Source of the DNA: 2-12-FULL-60-25 sp041650955
GTDB lineage: Bacteria; Patescibacteriota; Patescibacteriia; 2-12-FULL-60-25
Direction: 5' to 3'
DNA length: 64,000 nucleotides
Assembly (NCBI GenBank): GCA_041650955.1
Contig: JBAZKG010000001.1
Span: 248,001-312,000 of the forward strand
Shown in pieces: positions 42,980-51,488 of the stretch (its first letter is position 1; every line of letters starts with the position of its first letter). The notes below the pieces were generated by a model. The model did not search any database. It was not told where the DNA came from and was given only the letters and a program-made list of their open reading frames with translations. The translations under genes and the position numbers were made by a program.

Positions 42980-44920
42980 TTATAACTTCCTCACTTTAAA
43001 CTTCCCCGGCGAGAGCTGTTGGTCCTTGGCGTAGTAGAACCACACGCGTCCGGTGGCGTCGCCGAAGATGACGCCGGACGGTCGGAAGGCGAGGACGTCG
43101 AAGGTTTTGAGATCCGGTTTTTGCGCATCCGGCAGATACGAAAACAGTTTGATAACATCGACGTCGCTCCCGTCTTTCGGGTTGATCACATGGAGCTCGG
43201 TTGGAATGTTCCACCCGCGTTCATGTGTGCCCTGCCTGCGCGTGACGATGAGCTTTGACGATGTCGCCGCGTCTTGCGCAACAAGATCAAACGTCACGTT
43301 ATATGTTTGAACCTTGTCCGTCGCATCCGCAATCTGAATCTTCGTCGCGCGAGAACTTGCCGTCGCAATCTGGAAACCATTCTTTTTCGCTTGAGCGATC
43401 GTGAGCCAAGCAAACGATTTTGTCGGTTTTGTAATTTTAATCTGCGTCACAACCGGATCCCAGCGCTTTGCTTTTGCTTTTTCGAAAGACGCGAGCGCGA
43501 GTTTATCCGTTTTCTTCGAAAACACGCCAAGCGCAGAAACAACAGCTCGTTCCGCCGTCCCTCCGCTCACTCCAGCGCCGACAAGAAGCGACCCTTTTGC
43601 GTAGAGCGCCGAAGATCCTCCGCCGTCAAACATCATGGCATTGCCCATGTCCGGATATTTGCTTAGCAAGAACGCGCCAAGCGTATTTCCGCCCTTTCCA
43701 AACGCCGGATACGATTTTCCAGCGACCGTAATAATGTATGCGGTCTTTCGATTTTTTGATACGGCGATCGCCGTACGCGCATCGCTCCCCACACGGCGTT
43801 GCCATTGCGTGTACTCATCAATTCCTTCTTTTGTATTCTGTTCCAGAACATCTCCATTTTGCATAAATAGCGGCCCGGCTCCAAGCGCCTGTTCGGCCGT
43901 GCACTTGATCGCTTTCAGATTCGCTTTCGTATACGTTCCAATAAACATGGAACCATCGACACAGACAACAAAAGTGCTTCGATCCGTACGCTGGTAGATT
44001 GTTTTCCCATTCACGACCGCAACGTCTTCGAGCGCACCCCATGGCCACTGCACGTTAAAGTATGATCCATTCACCGCCGCGATCGCTCCGCTTTCTTTTG
44101 CAAGATCAGAAACTTTTTCGTACACAAACTCATCCCGAACGGTTGTTTTTGACGAAGCGGGCGCTGGATTATATGAACGATAGGGGAGAATGGGATGAAT
44201 GTATGCATCGCCGCCGCTTTTGACTTTGACCACATAAATATCCGTATCTAGATCGCGCCAATGATCCAAGGTTGTATTCGACGCAAGCGTTGTTTGATCA
44301 TGCGTTTCCGCATCCACGCCTCCCTGCCGTTCCCACTCATGAAAACGCCATACGGATAACACCGCGTCTTCCCGCAAGAGCGGAGCAGACGGAAGAAGCG
44401 CTCCTTTTGACCGAAATAACAGTTTCAATCGATCCGCGGCAATCATTGCACCTTGTCGATCTGCAGGAATGGACGCGAGGTCGGTCGGATCAACATATCC
44501 GGCCGGTTTTGTTTCAAGCTGTTGATACGCATACGATTTGCGACGAAGCGCAAAAAGTTGTTGCATCGCCTCATCGCGCCGTATCGTCGTCGCTGATTCC
44601 GTCGCTGTAGGTACTCCCGTGCCAGCGAGACAGTATTTGATATTATCTGTCGTCCAATACTGATTCGGCGTCATCCCAAGTTCCGGACAAGCATCCGCCG
44701 TCCGAAAAAACATGAGCATAAACAGCCAGTCTTGCGGCGTAATTGTCGCGCCATACCCAAAACTCGTATCCGAAAGCGGCTTGATCCATCCATTCTTTAT
44801 TGCATCCGTAATCGCCGTATATTCGTATGTCTTACTCGTCACATCCGTAAAAGACTGCGCGTGGACAGTGAGGGGAGCGAAAACAATAAGGCCTAAATAT
44901 AGGTACAAAATTCGTTTCAT
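42980..44920 (-). CDS. Secreted phosphodiester glycosidase (NAGPA domain) protein
   Basis: 646 residues with signal peptide (MKRILYLYLGLIVFAPLTVHAQ). The next region (about 22-190) resembles paired SLH-like modules (FTDVTSKTYEYTAITDAI), which could attach it to the wall. The central NAGPA/DUF2233 domain is clear: AAVNGSYFNVQWPWG (about 275), DARTAIAVSKNR, and MMFDGGGSSALYAKG (about 430). A C-terminal region of unknown role carries beta-rich sequence. The family removes sugar caps by phosphodiester cleavage; the substrate here may be a wall or exopolysaccharide. It lies near a GH3 glycosidase. Confidence 0.82.
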   Translation of the reverse strand: MKRILYLYLGLIVFAPLTVHAQSFTDVTSKTYEYTAITDAIKNGWIKPLSDTSFGYGATITPQDWLFMLMFFRTADACPELGMTPNQYWTTDNIKYCLAGTGVPTATESATTIRRDEAMQQLFALRRKSYAYQQLETKPAGYVDPTDLASIPADRQGAMIAADRLKLLFRSKGALLPSAPLLREDAVLSVWRFHEWERQGGVDAETHDQTTLASNTTLDHWRDLDTDIYVVKVKSGGDAYIHPILPYRSYNPAPASSKTTVRDEFVYEKVSDLAKESGAIAAVNGSYFNVQWPWGALEDVAVVNGKTIYQRTDRSTFVVCVDGSMFIGTYTKANLKAIKCTAEQALGAGPLFMQNGDVLEQNTKEGIDEYTQWQRRVGSDARTAIAVSKNRKTAYIITVAGKSYPAFGKGGNTLGAFLLSKYPDMGNAMMFDGGGSSALYAKGSLLVGAGVSGGTAERAVVSALGVFSKKTDKLALASFEKAKAKRWDPVVTQIKITKPTKSFAWLTIAQAKKNGFQIATASSRATKIQIADATDKVQTYNVTFDLVAQDAATSSKLIVTRRQGTHERGWNIPTELHVINPKDGSDVDVIKLFSYLPDAQKPDLKTFDVLAFRPSGVIFGDATGRVWFYYAKDQQLSPGKFKVRKL

Positions 44921-44966
44921 GTAAGCAGGATAACAAAATAGGGAAGGAAAAAGAACCCCCGCAACT

Positions 44967-45019
44967 CCTTCCCGACCGAGCCCGAGTCTTCGAGGGCGAG
45001 TGGAGGGATCTTGTAAGGC
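44967..45019. repeat. Left arm of the GIY-YIG element
   Basis: 53 bp, GC-rich, starting ccttcccgaccgagcccgag and ending ttgtaaggc. Confidence 0.85.
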
Positions 45020-45081
45020 AAAAACGCTAGTATATATCGCTACTTGACAAGGGAAAGATTTTGCGAGACTGAATATAATAT

Positions 45082-45390
45082 ATGAATGAAAACTTTAGCT
45101 ACGTCTATATCATGGCCAGTAAATCAGGCGTGATCTATGTCGGCTCAACGATAGATCTGGAAGGTAGAGTCTATCAGCATAAGCACCATCTCCTTGGAGA
45201 GTTTACGAAAAAGTATCACTGTGAACGGCTCGTATATTATGAGGAGTATGAAGAGCTAAGCGATGCGAGAGAGCGTGAAATTCAATTAAAAAAATGGCGA
45301 AGAGAAAAGAAAGAAAAACTGATAAATTCACTCAATCCTTCCTGGTCTGATCTAAGTTCAAACTGGTTTCATGATCAAATACATGCCTGA
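45082..45390 (+). CDS. GIY-YIG nuclease domain protein
   Basis: 102-residue stand-alone GIY-YIG nuclease of the YhbQ-like group. The GIY and YIG halves are YVYI (about 7-10) and IYVGST (about 18-23), the catalytic Arg is in LEGRVYQHK (about 26-34), and the Glu region is RLVYYEEYEELSDAREREIQLKKWRREKK. Single GIY-YIG domains nick or cut DNA in repair, restriction or homing elements. It stands alone between 53-bp inverted repeats, which is unusual for this family. A perfect TATAAT at 45074 is too close to the ATG to be its promoter. Confidence 0.9.
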   Translation: MNENFSYVYIMASKSGVIYVGSTIDLEGRVYQHKHHLLGEFTKKYHCERLVYYEEYEELSDAREREIQLKKWRREKKEKLINSLNPSWSDLSSNWFHDQIHA

Positions 45391-45437
45391 CAAGATCCCT
45401 CCGCTCGCCCTCGAAGACTCGGTCTCGGTCGGGAAGG
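45385..45437. repeat. Right arm of the GIY-YIG element
   Basis: 53 bp starting at gcctga (the nuclease stop codon) and ending gggaagg. It lies 26 bp before the 3' end of the convergent GH3 gene. Confidence 0.85.
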
Positions 45438-45463
45438 AAAAGATGGCAAGCTGATCTTATATC

Positions 45464-47416
45464 CTAACGGATTCCAAAATCCCTCGGAAACAACGGTTTT
45501 GTCCCATCCGCTGTCTTTTGGTCGACGTTTATCGGAAGCTGGGAAACGCTCGCTGGCCATGGGAGCGGGAGCGTGCCGGTAAACGGTTTTTTGCCAAAGA
45601 GAACGTCAGCGATTCCTTCTCCTTCGGATCCAGGTAACCACGCTTCGACGAGTGCATCCCATTTGGGCAATTCATTCGTGATGATAAGCGGACGGCCGGA
45701 GACGAGAACGACAATGACTTTTTTACTTGCTTCTTTCAATCGGGCGATTGTATCAAGATCATTTTGATCAAGCGTCGGATTTGCATTATCTCCCCATCCT
45801 TCGGCAAAAGGTTTTTCGCCGACAATGGCAATGCCGATATCCGCTTTTTCGTCCGTATTCGCAAAATGCGCATCACGATCGTATTCGACAATCGTAGACG
45901 ATGAAACGGTTTGCTTGATGCCTGCAAGAATCGATGTTCCGCCCAAAAGCCAATTCCCATCGACTCCCTGCCATTCAACCGTCCATGCCCCACACTGCCT
46001 CCCAACATTGTCGGCGGAACTGCCAGCGACAAGGATATGCCCGATCTTTGGTGAAAGAGGGAGAACGCGATCGTTCTTTAAGAGCACGGCGGATTTTGCA
46101 ACAGCTTCACGCGCGAGCGCATGATGATCAGCAGATCCGATAACGGATAATCCGGCCTGTGTTGGTTGAGAACGATCAAATAATCCGGCAGAAAACTTTG
46201 CAAAAAGAATACGGCGAACCGCATCATCAATCCGGCTCTCACTGATATCGCCCGTCTTTACCGCAAGTCGCATGTTCATGACAAAGTTTTGATAATCAAA
46301 CGGCAACATAATCATATCCACGCCCGCGTTCACCGCCTTCACCATTCCTTCGTACTGCGTGGAGGAGTGTTCATACGCGCCATACCAGTCAGATACCACA
46401 AACCCCTTGAATCCAAGTTCGCCTTTTAACACGCCTGTCACAAGATGATGATCATATGAAATCCATTCGCCGTTGACTTGATTCAAGCCGACCATCACGG
46501 AAAGCGCACCTGCATCTACCGCGGCTTTAAACGGGGGAAGGTAATGCGCTTGAATCTCCTCTTCACTCACCATTGTTTTCCCTTGATCAATTTTAAAATC
46601 CTTATTGCTCGACGAACCCCACTGCATTCCACCGGCTCCGATATAATGCTTTGCAGTTGCAATCACATCTATCGTCGCGTTTACCCCGATGTCCATCGGG
46701 GTTGCCGCGAGTGGCATCGGAGTTGACGTTTCCTGTGTTCCTCTTACATACGCGGCTCCAAGTTTACTCGCGAGCGCAGGGTCATCCGTAAATGCTTCAT
46801 AGCTCCGGCCCCAGCGAAAATCTTGAGGAAGATCAAGCGTCGGCGAATACGACCAGTTCATCCCAGTGGCCTTCATCTCTTCCGCCGTTGCTCGTGCAAT
46901 GCTTTGAACAAGCTTTGGATCATGAGAGGCTCCGAGACCAATGAAGTGAGGGAAAATTGTCGAACCCGGAACGTTTCCATTCCCATGATTCGCATCTGCG
47001 CCGTAGAGAATCGGAATGCGAAGGCGGGATCGCAGGGCTGATTGCCGGAAACCGTTGATGAGTTGCAACCACCCGTTTGCCGTATTGTCGCTCGGCTTTG
47101 CGCCAGCACCGCTTAACACGGCTCCAAGTCCGTAGTTTGCGACGTCATTCAGATTATGAATACTGTTCTTCTCGGTCAAAGCCATCTGTCCGATCTTTTC
47201 GTCGAGCGTCATGCGCGAAAGCAAGTCATCGACCCGTGAATCAATCGATGCCGTTGATTGCAAATACACGGCGTCTGCCGGAGGCGGGGGAAGAGGGGAA
47301 GGGTTGGGAGATCGGAGAAACATAATCCACTCAACAGGAAAAGCAATTAAAATGCATACAAGCCCGATAAGGATCAACCATCGAATAGGGCCTTTGATTC
47401 GTATATGTTTTCGCAT
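45464..47416 (-). CDS. Glycoside hydrolase family 3 beta-glycosidase
   Basis: 650 residues. An N-terminal hydrophobic segment (about 12-33) anchors or secretes it. GH3 N-terminal TIM barrel: VDDLLSRMTLDEKIGQM (about 61), GADANHGNGNV, TAKHYIGAGGMQWG (about 251), and GFVVSDWYGAYE with the nucleophile Asp (about 339). The C-terminal (alpha/beta) sandwich follows with IVGEKPFAEGWGDN. Exo-acting GH3 enzymes remove terminal glucose, xylose or GlcNAc. The start was chosen at the first Met ahead of the hydrophobic segment. Confidence 0.92.
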   Translation of the reverse strand: MRKHIRIKGPIRWLILIGLVCILIAFPVEWIMFLRSPNPSPLPPPPADAVYLQSTASIDSRVDDLLSRMTLDEKIGQMALTEKNSIHNLNDVANYGLGAVLSGAGAKPSDNTANGWLQLINGFRQSALRSRLRIPILYGADANHGNGNVPGSTIFPHFIGLGASHDPKLVQSIARATAEEMKATGMNWSYSPTLDLPQDFRWGRSYEAFTDDPALASKLGAAYVRGTQETSTPMPLAATPMDIGVNATIDVIATAKHYIGAGGMQWGSSSNKDFKIDQGKTMVSEEEIQAHYLPPFKAAVDAGALSVMVGLNQVNGEWISYDHHLVTGVLKGELGFKGFVVSDWYGAYEHSSTQYEGMVKAVNAGVDMIMLPFDYQNFVMNMRLAVKTGDISESRIDDAVRRILFAKFSAGLFDRSQPTQAGLSVIGSADHHALAREAVAKSAVLLKNDRVLPLSPKIGHILVAGSSADNVGRQCGAWTVEWQGVDGNWLLGGTSILAGIKQTVSSSTIVEYDRDAHFANTDEKADIGIAIVGEKPFAEGWGDNANPTLDQNDLDTIARLKEASKKVIVVLVSGRPLIITNELPKWDALVEAWLPGSEGEGIADVLFGKKPFTGTLPLPWPASVSQLPINVDQKTADGTKPLFPRDFGIR

Positions 47417-47445
47417 GTTGGGGGAAGTATAGCGTATTTGAAGAA

Positions 47446-47527
47446 GAAGTTAGAATCTAAAAGTTAGAAGTTAAAAAAAAAAAAGGCAGACATCTTCGAT
47501 ATCCGCCTTCTAACTTCTAACTTCTAC
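47446..47527. repeat. Hairpin element family B (copy B5)
   Basis: Inverted repeat of gaagttag words with a larger loop, between the GH3 gene start and the end of the PspC gene. Confidence 0.85.
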
Positions 47528-48597
47528 TTTGTACTATTCACCACCGCCTGTATCTGTACCGGAATCGCATTCACGAAATCATACACAGCTGGAACCTGGG
47601 TGTACATGATAAAAAGAAAAATAATAAAAATGAATGATGCGATAAGATCGATAAGGACCGTAAATGCATCGTACCTGCATGTGCCATAACCGACGCGATT
47701 ACAATAATAGGAATATCGCATAGCACGAATCGGAGAAACAACAATGTGATACGCGAGGAAGAGAAGAATAATCGCAACCCACAGCGGCATATTTGCCGTC
47801 GCATGCCAGCCAAGAATCATTCCGTTTGTCACGAGCGAAAAGAGGAGAGAAAGCCAGAAGAGACCGAGAATGAGACGTACGATCCCGAAGAATGGCGCAT
47901 ACGCGCGCATTTCGCGGCGCGCATCATGATACTCTCGACGTCTCATTCTGCGCTGTTCGCGAATATCGTTTCGCCATTGACGCCACTCGCTTCGATGCGC
48001 GAAGCCTTCCGCAGTCGCCTTTGCCCTCTGTGCGGCTTCATGAGCGCGATCAACAACTTCCTTTGCGTTAAACGGCTCTCCATACGCGGCGGCAATCGCT
48101 TCCGGCGTTGTTGCGCGAGGAACCACAAACATTAAAACAATATAGACAAGTATCCAGCCGCCCCCGGTCAATAGTGTCAAAAGAATGAACGCGGCACGAA
48201 CGATAACGACATCAATATCAAAATACGCCGCAAGCCCCGTACACACGCCTCCGATCATGGCACCTTCACGAATCAAATAGAGTTTCTTTGGCCCGGATTT
48301 CTTCCCCGTATCGCTCGAAGTCTTTGACGGTTCTTCCACATTTCCGCCTTCGACTGGGCCCATCTCCTCCAAAACATCCTTGATTTCCTGTTCGGTAATG
48401 ACATCTTTGCCCGCATGGAGCCGCGCGCTGAATTTATCGCCGATTGATTGCTCTAGATCTGTGAGAATTTCTTGCTTATCCGGATTATCTCGAAGCGATG
48501 CACTCGCACGTTCAAGATAATGCGTGAGGGTGGAGTGTCCATCCTCTTCGATCTGATAGGACTTGCCGTTCAGATGAATAGAAATTATTTTTTTCAT
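47524..48597 (-). CDS. PspC-domain membrane protein
   Basis: 357 residues. A charged N-terminal domain with regulatory look (about 1-85, DLEQSIGDKFSARLHAGKDVITEQEIKDVLEEMG) precedes a PspC domain (KLYLIREGAMIGGVCTGLAAYFDIDVVIVRAAFILL, about 105-140), a transmembrane pair, a basic helical linker, and two to three further membrane helices. PspC proteins sense envelope stress or act as toxins/antitoxins of the membrane in other bacteria. It lies 30 bp after padR, the usual PadR-PspC pairing. Confidence 0.85.
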   Translation of the reverse strand: MKKIISIHLNGKSYQIEEDGHSTLTHYLERASASLRDNPDKQEILTDLEQSIGDKFSARLHAGKDVITEQEIKDVLEEMGPVEGGNVEEPSKTSSDTGKKSGPKKLYLIREGAMIGGVCTGLAAYFDIDVVIVRAAFILLTLLTGGGWILVYIVLMFVVPRATTPEAIAAAYGEPFNAKEVVDRAHEAAQRAKATAEGFAHRSEWRQWRNDIREQRRMRRREYHDARREMRAYAPFFGIVRLILGLFWLSLLFSLVTNGMILGWHATANMPLWVAIILLFLAYHIVVSPIRAMRYSYYCNRVGYGTCRYDAFTVLIDLIASFIFIIFLFIMYTQVPAVYDFVNAIPVQIQAVVNSTK

Positions 48598-48627
48598 AGA
48601 TATAATGTGTGATGAAAGATATAGATG

Positions 48628-48960
48628 TTAGGAAGACTTTTTTCCGATCTGCTGGATCGTATCGTTGATTTTTTTCCAGTACGATTTGAGTTCGTTTAAC
48701 GACTCAACCCCCTTTGGTGTGAGTTGATAATATTTTCGCGGCGGACCGGATTCGGATTCGCGCCAGGAATAATCAAGAAGACCGTCCCGACGCATCTTGC
48801 TAAGCAGGGGATAGAGCGTTCCTTCTTGTGTCCGGAACTCGGTCTGGGACAAGGTATCCAAAATATCCGCGGCATAGACTTCGTGCGCCGTAATAATCTT
48901 TAAAACGAGGAATTCCAAAAGACCTTTTCGAATAGGCTGGAATTTTTCATTGGTATTCAT
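48628..48960 (-). CDS. PadR family transcriptional regulator
   Basis: 110 residues from the Met at 48960. The winged-helix domain is clear: KGLLEFLVLKIITAHEVYAADILDTL, TQEGTLYPLLSKMRRDGLL and the wing SGPPRKYYQLTPKG. Longer readings upstream run through a repeat and the operator. It probably represses itself and the following pspC gene. A 20-bp near-palindrome lies immediately upstream, in the position expected for its operator. Confidence 0.9.
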   Translation of the reverse strand: MNTNEKFQPIRKGLLEFLVLKIITAHEVYAADILDTLSQTEFRTQEGTLYPLLSKMRRDGLLDYSWRESESGPPRKYYQLTPKGVESLNELKSYWKKINDTIQQIGKKSS

Positions 48961-48962
48961 AG

Positions 48963-48982
48963 TACCTTGTTGTAACAAGGTA
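48963..48982. promoter_or_regulatory. Palindromic operator before padR
   Basis: taccttgtt-gt-aacaaggta: two 9-bp arms around a 2-bp centre, three bases before the start codon and overlapping the putative -10 box. Likely PadR autoregulatory site (inference). Confidence 0.75.
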
Positions 48983-49005
48983 ACATGGTGTGAAATTGAT
49001 GTCAA
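48977..49005 (-). promoter_or_regulatory. Candidate padR promoter
   Basis: Minus strand TTGACA (49005-49000), 17-bp spacer, TACCTT (48982-48977). The -10 box is weak and lies within the operator. Confidence 0.45.
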
Positions 49006-49019
49006 GATGGATAAAGAAT

Positions 49020-49066
49020 AGTCCACAGTCCACAGACTGCGGTCCGAAGTCTGTGGACTGTGGACT
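49020..49066. repeat. Hairpin element family C (copy C6)
   Basis: Compact inverted repeat agtccacagtccacagact / agtctgtggactgtggact, upstream of padR. Confidence 0.9.
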
Positions 49067-49074
49067 AAATTCAA

Positions 49075-49103
49075 AACGCGCTCCAGTGAAACCAGAGCGC
49101 GTT
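49075..49103 (-). terminator. Intrinsic terminator
   Basis: Stem aacgcgctc/gagcgcgtt with T-rich sequence on the minus-strand exit, after the orphan at 49120. Confidence 0.75.
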
Positions 49104-49119
49104 CCATGATCCAAGCGGA

Positions 49120-49551
49120 TCACGATGAGGCAAAGCGTGGGACAGGGCGAAACAATCGATAGAGCAACCGTACGCCTTTGAAGATGGAGAGAATAATCAA
49201 GGTTGTTAATGACAACCGTGGCTGTGCCTGCCGATGCAGGGGCTCAAGCGTGAGACTTCCCAGTCCTTTCTGAAACTCGCGAGACATCAGCTTGGAAACG
49301 ACTTCGGTGCGGTCGAGGCTAAAGATGATGCCCATTTCGACGGACGTGATTTTACGCTGTCCGTTCCAGAGTGTTCGAATCCGGCTATTGATTTCAACAC
49401 AGAAATCAGCTGGCAGTCGGCATATCAAACTGTCGGACATGCGAGTCAACTCATCCAGATCGGAAACAACGCCGCTTCCGTAGACATACACATATAGTAC
49501 GATGGCGCTTTGTGATCGTATTTGAGTAAAAGCAAATGATCTTTCTTGCAT
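49120..49551 (-). CDS. Hypothetical protein with C-terminal hydrophobic helix
   Basis: 143 residues starting at MQERSFAF, which has aaaggag 8 bases upstream. Mixed alpha-beta sequence and a C-terminal hydrophobic segment (LTTLIILSIFKGVRLLYRLF, about 113-132) that could anchor it to the membrane. A near-consensus promoter and a private terminator bound it. No family recognised. Confidence 0.6.
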   Translation of the reverse strand: MQERSFAFTQIRSQSAIVLYVYVYGSGVVSDLDELTRMSDSLICRLPADFCVEINSRIRTLWNGQRKITSVEMGIIFSLDRTEVVSKLMSREFQKGLGSLTLEPLHRQAQPRLSLTTLIILSIFKGVRLLYRLFRPVPRFASS

Positions 49552-49612
49552 GAAGGTACTCCTTTCAAAGTCCTTTTGAAGTTTTCTCCAAAAAACAGCT
49601 GGAGATGAGTTG

Positions 49613-49641
49613 TTTATACCAGAAAACGTGCAAACTGTCAA
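49613..49641 (-). promoter_or_regulatory. Strong promoter of the orphan at 49120
   Basis: Minus strand TTGACA (49641-49636), 17-bp spacer, TATAAA (49618-49613). Confidence 0.85.
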
Positions 49642-49655
49642 GCCTGCTTAGCAGA

Positions 49656-49684
49656 TTGACGCATCAGCCGTTTATTGATACATT
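49656..49684 (+). promoter_or_regulatory. Promoter of the 224-residue orphan
   Basis: TTGACG, 17-bp spacer, TACATT, in divergent arrangement with the promoter at 49613-49641. Confidence 0.65.
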
Positions 49685-49728
49685 TCGCGCACCTTTCACA
49701 ATCAACAAAGAACAGAAAGCAGGTCATC

Positions 49729-50403
49729 ATGGATTCTTTAGAAGAAAGGCACGGGAAATCATTTCTCATAAAGATGACGCCTGATCAAACCGATCGTGTT
49801 CTTGCTCTTCTGCTCGAACACGCCACAACAAACGGAAAAGGAGAAATCATTATCAAGGTTCCGTTCAAGGTACTGCTCATTCGTACAACGATGGATGAAT
49901 ATGACTCAAACAGAGCGCTTCAGGCGCTCAAATCTTCACGAGAGGATCTCGTATTATGCGAAGACGGATCGTACAAATTTCCTCCGGGGAGCGATCTGAA
50001 TGAGCTCGTGGGACGATCTCTGCGTAAAGGCAACGACAGGCCGAGTTATTTCCGACCGCGAGGAAAGAAAGGATCCAATGGAAATCTTCTTCAGCGATTC
50101 GAAGTGCCGTATGAAGGCAAGAGGATCGTTTACACAAGGCGCAGTCGGCAGATGTTCTATCCATCGCCCTTACCGCCTCAAGCATCAACATCGACGCAAC
50201 CGCAACAACCTGAACCCGTCGTGAGAAAGACAGCATCGTTAAAACCAAAGACGTATCCGACAAAAGGTCAAAAGTCTGTCGCGGCTTCACCAAAATTCAC
50301 GACAAACTCGAAACAGCCTCACCCGCTTCAAGATGTTCGGTTGGAATTCTGCACGTCATATACAATCGGTGACGTACCCAAACCGCCTTCTCGTAAATCG
50401 TAA
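49729..50403 (+). CDS. Hypothetical protein
   Basis: 224 residues from the Met of MDSLEERHGKS. An N-terminal helical/beta domain (about 1-105) is followed by a basic, Pro/Gln/Thr/Lys-rich tail that is probably disordered. The basic tail could bind nucleic acid or wall polymers; that is only a composition-based guess. It has its own promoter and terminator. Function unknown. Confidence 0.6.
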   Translation: MDSLEERHGKSFLIKMTPDQTDRVLALLLEHATTNGKGEIIIKVPFKVLLIRTTMDEYDSNRALQALKSSREDLVLCEDGSYKFPPGSDLNELVGRSLRKGNDRPSYFRPRGKKGSNGNLLQRFEVPYEGKRIVYTRRSRQMFYPSPLPPQASTSTQPQQPEPVVRKTASLKPKTYPTKGQKSVAASPKFTTNSKQPHPLQDVRLEFCTSYTIGDVPKPPSRKS

Positions 50404-50404
50404 T

Positions 50405-50445
50405 ACGCCGCAGATTCTTTCTCAAAGAATTCTGCGGCGTTTTTC
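50405..50445. terminator. Intrinsic terminator between convergent genes
   Basis: Long stem acgccgcagattctt/aagaattctgcggcgt followed by TTTTT on the plus strand. It also lies at the greA 3' end. Confidence 0.85.
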
Positions 50446-50953
50446 ATTCAACTCCCACGATGACATATCTCGTCACCTTCCCATTGATCTCTATGCTAAC
50501 TTCATCGCCTTTTGCATGCTTCATCAAAGCGGATCCGATGGGAGAAAGATACGATATGCATCCGCGTGCAGGATTCGTTTCTGACGGACCGACGATCTCG
50601 AATTGTTTTCTCGATCCATCCGGCGTCTCGACGTATACGACTGATCCGATATTGATTGCATCTGATCCTTCTTCGTTTTCAATCACGACAACTCGCTTTA
50701 AACGTTCTTCCAATCGAACGACTCGATTCTGCGTGCGCGTGAGCCGGGCACGCGCCTCTTGATACTCGGCGTTCTCCGACAAGTCTCCTTTTTGCACCGC
50801 CTCGCTCACGTCCTTGATTGCAATCGGCTCATCATATTCCTTTAAACGCCGGATCTGATCTTTCAGCTTTTCGAGTCCGAGCGAGCTTAAATAGACCACC
50901 GCATCTGGATGCTCGTCGGGCAGGGAAAGACTTTTGCGTTTTGGGAGTTGCAT
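50444..50953 (-). CDS. greA: Transcription elongation factor GreA
   Basis: Rescues backtracked RNA polymerase by stimulating transcript cleavage. The coiled-coil tip carries the conserved acidic signature GDLSENAEYQEA (about 54-65), and the C-terminal FKBP-like domain has GSVVYVETPDG and SYLSPIGSALMKHAKGDEV. 169 residues, about ten longer than typical at the N-terminus. Confidence 0.95.
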   Translation of the reverse strand: MQLPKRKSLSLPDEHPDAVVYLSSLGLEKLKDQIRRLKEYDEPIAIKDVSEAVQKGDLSENAEYQEARARLTRTQNRVVRLEERLKRVVVIENEEGSDAINIGSVVYVETPDGSRKQFEIVGPSETNPARGCISYLSPIGSALMKHAKGDEVSIEINGKVTRYVIVGVE

Positions 50954-50999
50954 GCAGGAATAGTAGAGGGTCGAGAAGGATGTGGCAATATGATTAAAA

Positions 51000-51067
51000 A
51001 ATTAACGAATTAACGTATTAACGTATTGAGATTTTCAATACGTTAATACGTTAATTCGTTAATTATT
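51000..51067. repeat. Hairpin element family F (copy F4)
   Basis: Inverted repeat of attaacgaatta / taattcgttaat words upstream of greA. Confidence 0.9.
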
Positions 51068-51089
51068 AATTGCGTTCTCATAAAATAAA

Positions 51090-51120
51090 AACGCCCCGGA
51101 AAAACCGGGGCGTTTTTTGA
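51090..51120. terminator. Intrinsic terminator of the RRM gene
   Basis: Stem aacgccccgg/ccggggcgtt with loop aaaaa and T-runs on both exits. Confidence 0.9.
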
Positions 51121-51134
51121 TACTGCCGTTGCGA

Positions 51135-51488
51135 TTAGTAATCGCGGCGGTTGTTGTATCCGCCTTCGCGGCGTGGGCCACGGCTTCCGCCGCCGCCGAA
51201 ATCTCGGCGACCGCCTCCACCGCCTGCCGGACGCTCTTCGCGCGGGCGAGCGACGTTCACAATGATTCGGCGGCCATCGACCTCCTGATCATTGAACATC
51301 TCAATGGCCTTCTGCGCTTCTTCATCGGTGGACATTTCGACGAATCCGAAACCGCGTGAGCGGCCGGTCATCTTGTCCATCATGACATGCGCTGAAGTCA
51401 CTGTGCCGGCTTCACTGAAAAATTCAGAGAGCTCCTCGTCCGAAACACGGTACGGGAGACTGCCGACGAACAATTTGTTGTTTGACAT
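51135..51488 (-). CDS. RRM-domain RNA-binding protein
   Basis: 117 residues. One RNA-recognition motif with RNP2 KLFVGSLPY (about 5-13) and RNP1 RSRGFGFVEM (about 43-52). The C-terminal tail is Gly/Arg-rich (RGG-like). Such glycine-rich RRM proteins are cold-induced RNA chaperones in cyanobacteria and others. The leader of about 110 nt with stem-forming sequence is consistent with post-transcriptional control. Confidence 0.92.
   Translation of the reverse strand: MSNNKLFVGSLPYRVSDEELSEFFSEAGTVTSAHVMMDKMTGRSRGFGFVEMSTDEEAQKAIEMFNDQEVDGRRIIVNVARPREERPAGGGGGRRDFGGGGSRGPRREGGYNNRRDY

Larger units (their letters stand above)
44967..45437. mobile_element. Inverted-repeat element carrying a GIY-YIG nuclease
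   Basis: Two 53-bp arms, 44967-45019 and 45385-45437, are reverse complements at 50 of 53 positions by eye, with a single gene between them. The arms contain the core cgccctcgaagactcgg also found in dnaX and, in variant form, in the K elements of pgi and the atpB-atpE gap. The right arm starts at the nuclease stop codon: one of the three mismatches creates the TGA. Mobility is inferred from this architecture. Confidence 0.7.

Noticed and set aside
45074..45079. Perfect TATAAT as promoter of the GIY-YIG gene
   Set aside because: It ends 2 bp before the ATG, so transcription would start inside the gene, and the only TTGACA is 24 bp away.
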